A DNA stretch of 64,000 nucleotides, taken from Pseudomonas fortuita. Lineage in GTDB: Bacteria; Pseudomonadota; Gammaproteobacteria; Pseudomonadales; Pseudomonadaceae. Where the stretch lies: positions 1,963,501-2,027,500 of the forward strand of contig NZ_CP114035.2 of NCBI RefSeq assembly GCF_026898135.2. The letters run 5' to 3'. Positions 25,361 through 33,950 of the stretch are shown here, in pieces. The notes below the pieces were generated by a model. The model searched no databases. It was given only the letters and a program-made list of their open reading frames with translations, and was not told the origin of the DNA. The position numbers and the translations under genes are program-made. How positions within the stretch are numbered: position 1 is the first letter of the stretch; each line of letters starts with the position of its first letter.

Positions 25361-26506
25361 ATGACTAAAGCAACCTGGCTAGTCACCTTGACTGCTGCTG
25401 CACTCATGCCGTTGTTGGCTCAGGCGGCCGCAGAGCAACAGTTTCACAGCGAAGAAGGCACGTTGACCGTCAGCACCCTGGCCGACGGCCTGCGCAACCC
25501 CTGGGCTCTGGCGTTTCTGCCAGGCGGCAAGGACATGCTGGTCACCGAACGCGCCGGCAACCTGCGGGTGGTCAACACTGAAGGCAAGGTCGGCCCGCCG
25601 ATCAGCGGTGTGCCCAAGGTCTGGGCCGAGGGCCAGGGCGGCCTGCTGGATGTCGTGCTGTCGCCGGCGTTCGACAAGGACCGTACCGTGTACCTGTCTT
25701 ACGCCGAAGAGGGCAGTGACGGCAAGGCCGGCACCGCCGTCGGCCGTGGCCAGCTGTCCGAAGACCGCGCCCGGCTGGAGAACTTTAGCGTGATCTTCCG
25801 CCAGCAGCCCAAGCTGTCGGTGGGCAACCACTTCGGCTCGCGCCTGGTCTTCGACCGTGACGGCTATCTGTTCATCGCCCTGGGTGAGAACAACCAGCGC
25901 GCCACTGCCCAGGACCTGGACAAGCTGCAAGGCAAGATCGTGCGCATTTTGCCGGATGGCGAAGTGCCCAAGGACAACCCCTTCGTTGGCAAGGACAACG
26001 TGCGGCCGGAGATCTGGTCGTTCGGCCACCGCAACCAGCAGGGCGCCGCGCTGAACCCCTGGACCGGCAAGCTGTGGACCCACGAGCACGGCCCGCGCGG
26101 TGGCGACGAAATCAACATCCCCGAACCCGGCAAGAACTACGGCTGGCCGATTGCGACCCATGGCATCAACTATTCGCTGCTGCCGATCCCCGAGGCCAAG
26201 GGCAAGCATGTGCAAGGCATGGTCGACCCACACCATGTGTGGGAGAAGTCGCCAGGTATCAGCGGCATGGCGTTCTACGACAGCCCGACATTCAAGGCCT
26301 GGGACCATAACTTGTTCATTGGTGCGCTGGCGACACAGGAGCTGATCCGCTTGCAGCTGAAGGGTGACAAGGTCGTGCATGAGGAACGTTTGCTCGGTGA
26401 CTTGAAGGCGCGTATCCGCGATGTGCGGCTGGGGCCGGATGGCTATATTTATGTGCTGACCGATGACAAGGACGGCGCACTACTCAAGGTGGGCCTGGCC
26501 GACTGA
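25361..26506 (+). CDS. PQQ-dependent soluble aldose sugar dehydrogenase (YliI/Asd family)
   Basis: A 381-residue periplasmic six-bladed beta-propeller. Signal peptide (residues 1-23, ending LLAQA) is followed by LADGLRNPWALAFLPGGKDM and LVTERAGNLRVV, the standard opening of the glucose/sorbosone dehydrogenase family, then GNHFGSRLVFDRDGYLFIAL (PQQ-site His-Phe-Gly-Ser-Arg), SFGHRNQQGAALNPWTGKLW and HGPRGGDEINIPEPGKNYGW. It oxidises aldoses with PQQ in the periplasm. Length fits E. coli YliI. A very large REP palindrome begins 4 nt after its stop. Confidence 0.88.
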   Translation: MTKATWLVTLTAAALMPLLAQAAAEQQFHSEEGTLTVSTLADGLRNPWALAFLPGGKDMLVTERAGNLRVVNTEGKVGPPISGVPKVWAEGQGGLLDVVLSPAFDKDRTVYLSYAEEGSDGKAGTAVGRGQLSEDRARLENFSVIFRQQPKLSVGNHFGSRLVFDRDGYLFIALGENNQRATAQDLDKLQGKIVRILPDGEVPKDNPFVGKDNVRPEIWSFGHRNQQGAALNPWTGKLWTHEHGPRGGDEINIPEPGKNYGWPIATHGINYSLLPIPEAKGKHVQGMVDPHHVWEKSPGISGMAFYDSPTFKAWDHNLFIGALATQELIRLQLKGDKVVHEERLLGDLKARIRDVRLGPDGYIYVLTDDKDGALLKVGLAD

Positions 26507-26509
26507 CGC

Positions 26510-26636
26510 GGTCCCTGTAGGAGCGGCCTTGCGCCGCGATGGGCCGCAGAGCGGCCCCAACAATCTATGCTGCAATGCTGAAGTCCAGGGGCCGCTGCGC
26601 GGCCCATCGCGGCGCAAGGCCGCTTCTACAGGGACC
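26510..26636. repeat. Large REP palindrome (BIME) with 49-nt arms
   Basis: Arms 26510-26558 and 26588-26636 are nearly perfect reverse complements, beginning GGTCCCTGTAGGAGCGGCCT. They flank a 29-nt AT-richer centre. The palindrome fills the whole gap between the dehydrogenase stop and the zapE promoter. The repeat unit is the CGGCCTTGCGCCGCG class of Pseudomonas REP. Confidence 0.88.
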
Positions 26637-26652
26637 TGTGTAGAATGCGGCC

Positions 26653-27759
26653 ATGGCCATCACTCCCCAATCCCTTTACCAGCAAGCCCTGAGCACTCAG
26701 GGCTACGCTGACGACCCTGCCCAGGCCCGCGCCGTCGATGCCTTGCAGGCCTGTTTCCTGGCTGTCGAGCAGGGCCGCCCCACCCAGGGCATCTACCTCT
26801 GGGGCCCGGTCGGGCGCGGCAAGACATGGCTGATGGACCAGTTTCACCGCTGCCTGCGGGTACCCAGCCGGCGCCAGCACTTCCATCACTTCATGGCCTG
26901 GGTCCACCAGCGCCTGTTTCAGCTCAATGGAACCGCCGACCCGTTGCTGGCGTTGGCCCGGGAACTGGCCGGGCAGATCCGTGTACTGTGTTTTGACGAA
27001 CTGTTCGTCAACGACATTGGTGACGCGATTATCCTGGGACGTCTTTTCCAGGTGCTGTTCGACCAAGGCGTGGTGATTGTCGCCACGTCCAATCAGCCAC
27101 CCGAGCAGCTCTACCGCGACGGCTTCAACCGCGAGCGGTTCGTGCCGGCCATCGCCGCGATCCAGCGGCACATGCAGGTACTGCCAGTGGCCGGCGAGCA
27201 GGACCACCGCCTGCACCCCGGTGCAGAGCGGCAGCGCTACTGGGTGGCAGCGACAGGGCAGGCCAGCCCGCTGGGCGAGGTGTTCTGCCAGCTCAGCCCG
27301 GATCACACGGGTACTGATCAACCCTTGGTTATCGGCTCCAGGCAGGTGCAGGTTGTGCGGCGCAGCGAGCAGGCTATCTGGTGCCGCTTCACCGACCTGT
27401 GCGAGCAACCGCTGGCGGCCATGGAATTCATGGCGCTTTGCGACCGTTTTCCGGCCATCCTGATGTCGGGTATTCCGGCGCTGGGCGGTAAACAGCAGGC
27501 TGGTCGCATTGCCCGTGGCACTGAAGACGGCGCGGCGCGGGTGGTGGCAGGCGACCGCGAACTGCCGGCGCTGTCGCCCAAGGACGATGCGGTACGCCGT
27601 TTCATCGCCCTGGTCGATGAGTGCTACGACCGCCGTGTGGCACTGTACCTCGAGGCCGAGGTGCCGCTGGAAGAGCTGTATACGCAGGGGTATCTGGCAT
27701 TCCCGTACCAGCGAACCTTGAGCCGGTTGCGGGAGATGCAACTACAGCGGTTTGGCTGA
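26653..27759 (+). CDS. zapE: Cell division ATPase ZapE (AFG1/LACE1 family)
   Basis: A 368-residue AAA+-type ATPase. Walker A is GPVGRGKTW with Lys57, Walker B is VLCFDELFVNDIGDA, and sensor-like IVATSNQPPEQLYRDG follows, all typical of the ZapE/AFG1 family. In E. coli ZapE acts on the Z ring at constriction under stress and low oxygen. The ATG is only 7 nt after TAGAAT, a plausible -10 element, and no ribosome site is visible, so the mRNA may be leaderless or nearly so. Pseudomonas usually has one ZapE near rpsI; a shorter second paralogue like this may be an accessory copy. Confidence 0.83.
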   Translation: MAITPQSLYQQALSTQGYADDPAQARAVDALQACFLAVEQGRPTQGIYLWGPVGRGKTWLMDQFHRCLRVPSRRQHFHHFMAWVHQRLFQLNGTADPLLALARELAGQIRVLCFDELFVNDIGDAIILGRLFQVLFDQGVVIVATSNQPPEQLYRDGFNRERFVPAIAAIQRHMQVLPVAGEQDHRLHPGAERQRYWVAATGQASPLGEVFCQLSPDHTGTDQPLVIGSRQVQVVRRSEQAIWCRFTDLCEQPLAAMEFMALCDRFPAILMSGIPALGGKQQAGRIARGTEDGAARVVAGDRELPALSPKDDAVRRFIALVDECYDRRVALYLEAEVPLEELYTQGYLAFPYQRTLSRLREMQLQRFG

Positions 27760-27767
27760 AGTGTGCT

Positions 27768-27890
27768 GGGGGCCGCTTTGCGGCCCATCGCGACGCAAGG
27801 CCGCTCCCACAGGTACGGCGCCGACGCTTAAACCTACGAATTACCTGTGAGAGCGGCCTTGTGCCGCGATAGGGGCGTAAAGCGCCCCCC
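27768..27890. repeat. REP pair (BIME) after zapE
   Basis: Two REP units in opposite orientation: GCGACGCAAGGCCGCTCCCA on the left and GAGAGCGGCCTTGTGCCGCG on the right, each with its GGGGCC/GGGGCG end. It separates convergent zapE and the hydrolase gene. Confidence 0.8.
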
Positions 27891-27893
27891 GTT

Positions 27894-28892
27894 TCACTTG
27901 GCCAGCCACTCGACCAGCGTGCGGTTGAACCGCACGGGTTCTTCGATCTGTGGCGCATGCCCCATGCCTTCAAAAGTGATGAGTTCACCCTTGGGGATCA
28001 GCTTGGCCACCTGTGGCCCCAGCACGTCATACTTGCCCAGCTTCGCCTTTACCTCCGGCGGTGCGATGTCGCTGCCAATGGCTGTGGTGTCCTTGTCGCC
28101 GATCAGCAGCAAGGTCGGCATCTGCAGACCCTTGAACTCGTGGTACACCGGCTGGGTGAAAATCATGTCGTAGATCAGCGCCGAGTTCCATGCCACCGCT
28201 TCATGCCCCGGCCCCTTGTTCAGGCCTACCAGCATCTGTACCCAGCGCTCATACTCCGGCTTCCAGCGCCCGGCGTAGTAGGTCTTGCGTTCATACTCGC
28301 GCACCCCTTCGGCACTCAGCTTGAGCTCACGGGCATACCATTGGTCCACCGTACGATAGGGCACGCCCAGGGCTTTCCAGTCTTCCAGGCCAATCGGGTT
28401 GACCATGGCCAGGCGCTCGACCTGCTGCGGGTACATCAGCGCATAGCGGGTGGCGAGCATGCCACCTGTGGAATGGCCGAGCACGATGGATTGCCTGATA
28501 CCCAGCTGTTCGAGCAAGGCATGGGTGTTTTCAGCCAGCTGCTGGAAGCTGTACTGGTAATGCGCTGGTTTGCTGGACGTGCAGAAGCCAACCTGGTCGG
28601 GGGCGATGACCCGGTAACCGGCCTTGCTCAGTGCGTCGATGGTGGTTTCCCAGGTGGCGGCGCAGAAGTTCTTGCCGTGCATCAGCACCACGCTGTGGCC
28701 GTTGGCCTGGCCTTGTGCGGGGACGTCCATGTAGCCCATCTGCAGGGGCTGGCCCTGGGATTTGAAGTCAAAATGCTTGAGTGGGTGCGGGTAGCTGAAA
28801 CCTTCGAGCTGGGCGCCATAGGTAGGCGGCTCGGCGGCGATGGCCGGGCTGCCGACAAGGCAGGCCAGGGCCAGGGCGGTTGCGCGCAGCAT
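27894..28892 (-). CDS. Secreted alpha/beta hydrolase
   Basis: A 332-residue alpha/beta hydrolase with a Sec signal peptide (residues 1-19, ending AIAA). The oxyanion strand SVVLMHGKNFCAATWE, the nucleophile elbow VLGHSTGGMLA with Ser141, and a late His in FEGMGHAPQIEEP are in canonical order. The family includes esterases and epoxide- or haloalkane-type hydrolases; the substrate is not predictable. It is expected in the periplasm. It stands alone between a REP pair and the YqaA-like gene. Confidence 0.83.
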   Translation of the reverse strand: MLRATALALACLVGSPAIAAEPPTYGAQLEGFSYPHPLKHFDFKSQGQPLQMGYMDVPAQGQANGHSVVLMHGKNFCAATWETTIDALSKAGYRVIAPDQVGFCTSSKPAHYQYSFQQLAENTHALLEQLGIRQSIVLGHSTGGMLATRYALMYPQQVERLAMVNPIGLEDWKALGVPYRTVDQWYARELKLSAEGVREYERKTYYAGRWKPEYERWVQMLVGLNKGPGHEAVAWNSALIYDMIFTQPVYHEFKGLQMPTLLLIGDKDTTAIGSDIAPPEVKAKLGKYDVLGPQVAKLIPKGELITFEGMGHAPQIEEPVRFNRTLVEWLAK

Positions 28893-28967
28893 GGGGGCAC
28901 TCCGTGTAGGGCCATGTAGGAATAGGCGACTTTAGCAGCCAGGCGTGCGACGGGAACGTGAAAGGTG

Positions 28968-29405
28968 TTACCAGGCGTGAAACCAGCCCAGGGTAATCAT
29001 CGTCAGCACCGCATAGCGGCCAGCCTTGGCCAGGGTCACCAGCAGCAGGAAGCGCCAGAACGGCTCTCGCATGATGCCGGCGATCAATGTCAGCGGGTCA
29101 CCGATCACCGGCATCCAGCTGAGCAGCAACGACCATTGCCCCCAGCGCTGGTACCGCTGCTGCGCGCGCGCCAGTTGGGCAGCGTTGAAGGGGAACCAGC
29201 GCTTGTCGCGCAGGTGCTCGACGGCGCGGCCCAGTAGCCAGTTCACGACCGAACCCAGCACATTGCCCAGGGTGGCCACCAGCAGCAGGATTGCCCAAGC
29301 CTCGGGCTGGCGCAGCAACAGGCCGACCAGCACGGCCTCCGATTGCAACGGCAGCAGGGTGGCGGCGCCGAAGGCGCTGAGGAACAGCGCCCACAGGCTG
29401 AGCAT
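28968..29405 (-). CDS. YqaA/DedA-family small membrane protein
   Basis: A 145-residue inner-membrane protein with four hydrophobic segments and the DedA/SNARE-associated-type pattern (VATLGNVLGSVVNWLLGR, LLLSWMPVIGDPLTLIAGIM). YqaA proteins are short DedA relatives. Its ATG shares one base with the stop of the DUF411 gene (TGATG), so it is the last gene of the cop operon. The role in copper handling is unknown; related YqaA genes often follow DUF411 in Pseudomonas. Confidence 0.8.
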   Translation of the reverse strand: MLSLWALFLSAFGAATLLPLQSEAVLVGLLLRQPEAWAILLLVATLGNVLGSVVNWLLGRAVEHLRDKRWFPFNAAQLARAQQRYQRWGQWSLLLSWMPVIGDPLTLIAGIMREPFWRFLLLVTLAKAGRYAVLTMITLGWFHAW

Positions 29406-29833
29406 CAGTAACTGGCGACGACGGTGTCCTGGCCATCCTGGGTGACCCCGATGACCTGGTAGGCATCCTTGTGGTCACCCATTTCCATACCGGGCGAGCC
29501 CATGGGCATGCCCGGCACGGCCAGGCCCTTGAGGTCGCTGCGCTTGGCCAGCAGGCGCACCTGTTCGGCCGGCACATGGCCTTCGACGAACTTGCCGTCG
29601 ATCACCCCGGTGTGGCATGAGGCCAGGCGCGGCGCCACGCCCAGGCGCTGCTTGACCGCGCTCATGTTGGGCTCGACATGGTCGTTGACGCTGAAACCGT
29701 TGTCACGCAGGTGGCTGATCCAGGCCTTGCAGCAGCCGCAGTTGGGGTCGCGGTAGACGTCGATGGTCTCGGCGGCCTGGGCCAGGCCGGTGATGGCCAG
29801 CAGGCCCAGGGTCAGCAAGTGTTTGCGCAGCAT
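29405..29833 (-). CDS. copG: DUF411 periplasmic metal-binding protein (CopG-like)
   Basis: A 142-residue exported protein. Signal peptide (residues 1-20, ending LAQA) precedes the DUF411 core IDVYRDPNCGCCKAWISHL with the CGCC metal/thiol motif, followed by GVAPRLASCHTGVIDGKFVE and the HVPAEQV element. Members with this core include CopG of Pseudomonas and Vibrio copper operons, which bind Cu at a CxCC-Cys-type site and have redox activity. A strong AAGGAG site supports ATG 29833. It follows copB by 14 nt and overlaps the YqaA-like gene. Confidence 0.8.
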   Translation of the reverse strand: MLRKHLLTLGLLAITGLAQAAETIDVYRDPNCGCCKAWISHLRDNGFSVNDHVEPNMSAVKQRLGVAPRLASCHTGVIDGKFVEGHVPAEQVRLLAKRSDLKGLAVPGMPMGSPGMEMGDHKDAYQVIGVTQDGQDTVVASY

Positions 29834-29847
29834 GGTGAAGCACTCCT

Positions 29848-30711
29848 TTAAAAACGCAGGCGGATACCGGCAACCAGGCGGGTCTGGCCCAGGTCTTCGC
29901 CGTCTTCGCGGGCCTGGTCGGCACGGGTGCCGTGCAGGCGATTGAAACTGACTCCGACATAGGGGGCGAGGCCACGGGTGATCTCGTAGCGCAGGCGTAG
30001 GCCGACCTCGCTGTCGGCCAACCCTGCGCCTTGCTCGCGCCCGGCATCGTCGCGGCCGTAGAGGTTGGCTTCCAGGGTCGGTTCCAGTATCCAGAGGTTG
30101 GTCAGCAGCATAGCGTAAGCGGCCTCCAGGCGCAGCGCCGTCTGTTGCCGCTCGCCGGCGTAGGCGGTGGCTTGCAGCTCCAGGCCATACAACGGCGTGC
30201 CCTGGATGCCGAAAGCGGCCCAGGCCTGGCCGCTGGCGGGCTTGAAGTCCTGGCGTACGCCAGCCACCAGCTCCCACCACGGGCTCACGGCATGGCCCCA
30301 CAGCGCTTGCAGTTCGGCCTTGTGCGTCTTGCCCTGCTCGCGCTCGCCTTCCGTGCGAAGCCACAGCCGGTCGATATCGCCGCCGACCCAGGCCGTAGCG
30401 TTCCAGTTCAGGGCGTTGCTGCTCTCGAAGTTCTGATATTCGAGCTTGTCGACGATCACGGCCCAGTTCAGCGCCCGGTCGTGCACTTGGTGCCCGGGCA
30501 GTGGCGGGAAGGCAGCCCGGCGGTCGGCGTCGGTGATTGCAGCCAAGGGCGTGCGCGGCGGGCTGGGCGTAGCCGGGCCATGGCCCATGCTTGCATGGTT
30601 CATTTGGCCATGGTTCATGTGCTCCATGCCGGCGGCCAGCGCGCGTTCACTGGCGAGCAGGGTCAGCAGGGTCACGCCGGCCACAATGCTGCGGTTGCGG
30701 GTGTCATTCAT
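29848..30711 (-). CDS. copB: Copper resistance outer-membrane protein CopB
   Basis: A 287-residue protein. A signal peptide (ending ERALAAG) is followed by a short Met/His-rich copper-binding stretch (MEHMNHGQMNHASMGHG) and the CopB outer-membrane barrel domain (about 80-287: VIVDKLEYQNF, ALQALWGHAVSPWWELVAGV, ending LVAGIRLRF). It helps sequester or export copper with CopA. The Met-rich part is much shorter than in P. syringae CopB. ATG 30711 overlaps the copA stop by 8 nt, so the two are coupled. Confidence 0.88.
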   Translation of the reverse strand: MNDTRNRSIVAGVTLLTLLASERALAAGMEHMNHGQMNHASMGHGPATPSPPRTPLAAITDADRRAAFPPLPGHQVHDRALNWAVIVDKLEYQNFESSNALNWNATAWVGGDIDRLWLRTEGEREQGKTHKAELQALWGHAVSPWWELVAGVRQDFKPASGQAWAAFGIQGTPLYGLELQATAYAGERQQTALRLEAAYAMLLTNLWILEPTLEANLYGRDDAGREQGAGLADSEVGLRLRYEITRGLAPYVGVSFNRLHGTRADQAREDGEDLGQTRLVAGIRLRF

Positions 30712-32404
30712 CGACGCGTACCTCGCGGAACATGCCGGTCTCCATGTGATAGAGCAGGTGGCAGTGGTAGGCCCAGCGGCCAAGGGCGTCGGCAGTCACC
30801 CGGTAGGAGCGTCGGCTGCCGGGCGGGATGTCGACGGTGTGCTTGCGCACCAGAAACTGGCCGTGCTCGTCTTCCAGGTCGCTCCACATGCCATGCAGGT
30901 GGATGGGGTGGGTCATCATGGTGTCGTTGACCAGGGTGATGCGCACCCGCTCGCCGTAGGTCAGGCGCAACGGCTCGGCATCGCTGAACTTGACGCCGTC
31001 GAACGCCCAGGCGAAACGCTCCATGTGGCCGGTCAGGTGCAGCTCGATGTCGCGCGATGGCGCGCGGCCGTCCGGGTCGGGGTAGGGGCTGCGCAGGTCG
31101 GCGTAGGTCAGCACGCGCCGGCCGTTGTTGCGCAAGCCTATGCCGGGGTCTGCCAGGTTGGCGCGCGGTGCCATGGTTTGCATGTCCACCAACGGGTTAC
31201 CGGTTTCGCTGGCCGAGTGTTGCTGCATCGCCGACATGGCAGCGTGGTTCATACCAGGCAGGTTGCTGTGGTCCATACCCGCCATGTCGGCCATACCGCC
31301 GTGGCCCATGTCGTCCATGCTCAGCACCGGGCGCGGATCGGGTGCAAGCACCGGTGCCTGCAGCCCGGCGGCGCGGGCCAGGGTGCCGCGGGCGAAGCCG
31401 GTACGGTCCATGCTCTGGGCGAACAGGGTGTAGGCAGGTTGGTCGCCCACGGTCACCAGTACGTCGTAGGTCTCTGCCACGGCAATGCGCAGTTCATCCA
31501 CGCTCACTGGCGTTACCGGCAAGCCGTCGGCGGCGATCACCGTCAGCGCAAGCCCGGGGATGCGGAAGTCGAAATAGGTCATGGCCGAGGCGTTGATCAG
31601 CCGCAGGCGCACGGTGTCGCCCGGCTGGAACAGGCAGGTGAAGTTACCCTCCGGCGGCTGGCCGTTGAGCAGGTAGGTGTAGGTGGCGGCGCTGATATCG
31701 GCGAGGTCGGTAGGGCTCATGCGCATGCGCGCCCAGGCCGTGCGCTCGGCAACGGTTGGGCCCCAGCCGTTGTCGGCGACGTCATCGATGAAATCGCCGA
31801 CCGTGCGCTTGTGATAATTGTACGCGTCGGACTGTTTCTTCAGGGTGGCCATCAGCTGTTCCGGCGCCTGGTCCGACCAGTCGCTGAACAGCAGCACATG
31901 GTCGCGCTGGTAGCGGTGCGGTTCGGGTTCGCGTGGCTCGATCACGATGGCCCCGTACACCCCGGCCTGTTCCTGCAGTCCGGAGTGGCTGTGGTACCAG
32001 TAGGTACCGCTCTGGCGCAGGGTGAACTGGTACAAGTAGTCGCCGCCGGGTTCGATGCCGGCGAAGCTCAGGCCTGGTACGCCGTCCATGTTGGCGGGCA
32101 GGATGATGCCGTGCCAGTGGATCGAGGTGTCCTGCGCCAGGCGGTTGCGCACGCGCAGGGTCACGGTGTCGCCTTCGCGCCAGCGCAGTAACGGGCCGGG
32201 CAGGCTGTTGTTGAGGGTGAGCGCAGTGCGCGGGCGGCCGGTGATATTGACCGGGGTCTGGCCGATGAACAGCTCGAAGTGCTGGCCGGCCAGGTCTTGG
32301 CCTTCGGCCGCCTGAGCCAACGGGCGCCAAAGCCCCAGGCCCGCCAGCGTGGTGGCGGCGCCCAGGCCTTTGACGAAGGTACGGCGGGTGGGGGTGCGCA
32401 ACAT
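30704..32404 (-). CDS. copA: Multicopper oxidase CopA (copper resistance)
   Basis: A 566-residue periplasmic oxidase exported by Tat (TRRTFVKGLGAATTLAGLGL near residue 7). The three cupredoxin domains carry the copper ligands IHWHGIILP, WYHSHSG, HPIHLHGMW and YHCHLLYHMETGMF. A Met-rich loop with several MDxM/MxGM motifs (MDDMGHGGMADMAGMDHSNL and onward) lies between domains 2 and 3 and binds Cu(I). It oxidises Cu(I) to less toxic Cu(II). It heads copA-copB-DUF411-yqaA. A CopR-type site lies 67-82 nt upstream, inside the end of trhP. Confidence 0.93.
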   Translation of the reverse strand: MLRTPTRRTFVKGLGAATTLAGLGLWRPLAQAAEGQDLAGQHFELFIGQTPVNITGRPRTALTLNNSLPGPLLRWREGDTVTLRVRNRLAQDTSIHWHGIILPANMDGVPGLSFAGIEPGGDYLYQFTLRQSGTYWYHSHSGLQEQAGVYGAIVIEPREPEPHRYQRDHVLLFSDWSDQAPEQLMATLKKQSDAYNYHKRTVGDFIDDVADNGWGPTVAERTAWARMRMSPTDLADISAATYTYLLNGQPPEGNFTCLFQPGDTVRLRLINASAMTYFDFRIPGLALTVIAADGLPVTPVSVDELRIAVAETYDVLVTVGDQPAYTLFAQSMDRTGFARGTLARAAGLQAPVLAPDPRPVLSMDDMGHGGMADMAGMDHSNLPGMNHAAMSAMQQHSASETGNPLVDMQTMAPRANLADPGIGLRNNGRRVLTYADLRSPYPDPDGRAPSRDIELHLTGHMERFAWAFDGVKFSDAEPLRLTYGERVRITLVNDTMMTHPIHLHGMWSDLEDEHGQFLVRKHTVDIPPGSRRSYRVTADALGRWAYHCHLLYHMETGMFREVRVDE

Positions 32405-32470
32405 GGCGTGGCCTCATGCGGGGGAGCCACGATGTTCGCTGCAGGCGCCTGTCAGGTAGCTGAGGCGCAC

Positions 32471-32486
32471 ATTACAGCGTTGTCAG
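32471..32486 (-). promoter_or_regulatory. CopR-type cop box upstream of copA
   Basis: On the plus strand ATTACA-GCGT-TGTCAG; on the copA strand CTGACA-ACGC-TGTAAT. This matches the heavy-metal response regulator half-sites (TGACA/TTACA-N4-TGTAA). It overlaps the last codons of trhP. Confidence 0.6.
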
Positions 32487-33817
32487 CTTGCCGCCTCGTC
32501 AGCGCGCAGGTCGCGCATCAGCAGGCCGTAGTCAAGGGCGACCTGCTCCGGGATGGGCAAGTACACCACATGGCCGTCGCCTGGCGCGACGTCGATGGCC
32601 TGCTGCTGGCGGTTGCGCAGGCGGTGCAGGTCGAAGTGATAGTTGCCACGCGGCGTCATCAGTTCCAAATGGTCACCCACGGCAAAGCGGTTCTTCACCT
32701 TGACCTCGGCCAAGCCATCGACACGTACGCCGGTCAGTTCGCCGACGAACTGCTGGCGCTCCGAGACCGAGTTGCCGCGCTGGTAGTTCTGGTATTCGTC
32801 GTGCACGTGGCGGCGCAGAAAGCCTTCGGTGTAGCCGCGTTGCGCGAGGGATTCGAGGTTGCCCATCAAGGCACGGTCGAATGGCCGCCCGGCCACGGCG
32901 TCGTCGATCGCCTGGCGGTACGACTGTACTGCACGGGCACAGTAGAAGTGCGACTTGGTGCGGCCTTCAATCTTCAGCGAATGCACGCCCATGGCGGCCA
33001 GGCGCTCGACGTGCTGGATGGCGCGCAGGTCCTTGGCATTCATGATGTAGGTACCGTGCTCATCTTCGAAGGCCGGCATTTCGGTGCCGGGGCGGTTGCT
33101 TTCCTGCAGCAGGAAAACCTGTTCGGTAGGGGCGCCCAGGCCGAGGGTAGGCTGCACTTCGCGCACGATATCGCCGGTGGCATTCTCGGTGGCCGGGGTG
33201 GCGTCGTACTTCCAGCGGCAGGCGTTGGTGCAGGTGCCCTGATTGGCGTCACGCTTGTTGAGGTAGCCCGAGAGCAGGCAACGGCCGGAATAGGCCATGC
33301 ACAGCGCGCCGTGGACGAACACCTCCAGCTCCATGCCCGGCACCCGCTGACGAATTTCCTCGATCTCTTCCAGGGACAGCTCGCGCGACAGGATCACCCG
33401 GCTCAGGCCCAGCTGCTGCCAGAACAGCACGCTGGCCCAGTTGACGGTGTTGGCCTGCACCGACAAATGCACCGGCATCTGCGGGAAGTGCTGGCGCACC
33501 AGCATGATCAGGCCTGGATCAGACATGATCAGTGCATCCGGCGCCATGTCGATGACCGGTGCCAGGTCCTTGAGGAAGGTCTTGAGCTTGGCGTTGTGCG
33601 GGGCAATGTTGACCACCACGTAGAAGCGCTTGCCCAGGGCATGCGCCTCCTGGATGCCCAGCGCCAGGTTGGCGTGGTCGAATTCGTTGTTGCGCACCCG
33701 CAAGCTGTAGCGCGGCTGGCCGGCGTAGACCGCGTCGGCGCCGTAGGCAAAGGCATAGCGCATGGTCTTGAGGGTGCCGGCAGGGGCCAGCAGTTCGGGC
33801 TTGGCGGTAGGGTTCAT
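32483..33817 (-). CDS. trhP: Prephenate-dependent tRNA U34 hydroxylase (U32 peptidase family)
   Basis: A 444-residue YegQ/TrhP family protein. The U32 opening ELLAPAGTLKTMRYAFAYGA is followed by DAVYAGQPRYSLRVRNNEF, the cysteine-rich Fe-S region (ALCMAYSGRCLLSGYLNKRD and ACRWKYDA), and the family signature LKIEGRTKSHFYCARAVQSY. TrhP makes 5-hydroxyuridine at the wobble base using prephenate, the O2-independent route, whereas TrhO uses O2. ATG 33817 is chosen because the conserved N-terminus begins there. An ANR-box-like site is 55 nt upstream, fitting a role at low oxygen. Not a peptidase despite its family name. Confidence 0.87.
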   Translation of the reverse strand: MNPTAKPELLAPAGTLKTMRYAFAYGADAVYAGQPRYSLRVRNNEFDHANLALGIQEAHALGKRFYVVVNIAPHNAKLKTFLKDLAPVIDMAPDALIMSDPGLIMLVRQHFPQMPVHLSVQANTVNWASVLFWQQLGLSRVILSRELSLEEIEEIRQRVPGMELEVFVHGALCMAYSGRCLLSGYLNKRDANQGTCTNACRWKYDATPATENATGDIVREVQPTLGLGAPTEQVFLLQESNRPGTEMPAFEDEHGTYIMNAKDLRAIQHVERLAAMGVHSLKIEGRTKSHFYCARAVQSYRQAIDDAVAGRPFDRALMGNLESLAQRGYTEGFLRRHVHDEYQNYQRGNSVSERQQFVGELTGVRVDGLAEVKVKNRFAVGDHLELMTPRGNYHFDLHRLRNRQQQAIDVAPGDGHVVYLPIPEQVALDYGLLMRDLRADEAAS

Positions 33818-33871
33818 GTGCGTACCGGGGTAAAAAGGCCGGGATGCTAGGAGCGATGAACACGGTGCGTA

Positions 33872-33885
33872 TTGATTTGCGTCAA
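33872..33885. promoter_or_regulatory. ANR-type box between trhP and the AI-2E transporter gene
   Basis: TTGAT-TTGC-GTCAA: 9 of 10 conserved bases. At -41.5 it would place a trhP start site near 33837 (20-nt leader) or a plus-strand start near 33920 (31-nt leader). Confidence 0.55.
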
Positions 33886-33950
33886 GTGAGCGCGGCACTT
33901 TTGCCTGGGTGCCGTGCACTAATCACTCACAAGCCATGAGAGGAACTGCA

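Noticed and set aside
26653..27759. Interpretation as a pseudogene or truncated ATPase
   Set aside because: Walker A, Walker B and the C-terminal ZapE region are intact and the length is in the family range.
30446..32191. 581-codon plus-strand open frame opposite copA/copB
   Set aside because: Shadow of the multicopper oxidase gene; low-complexity composition and no ribosome site.
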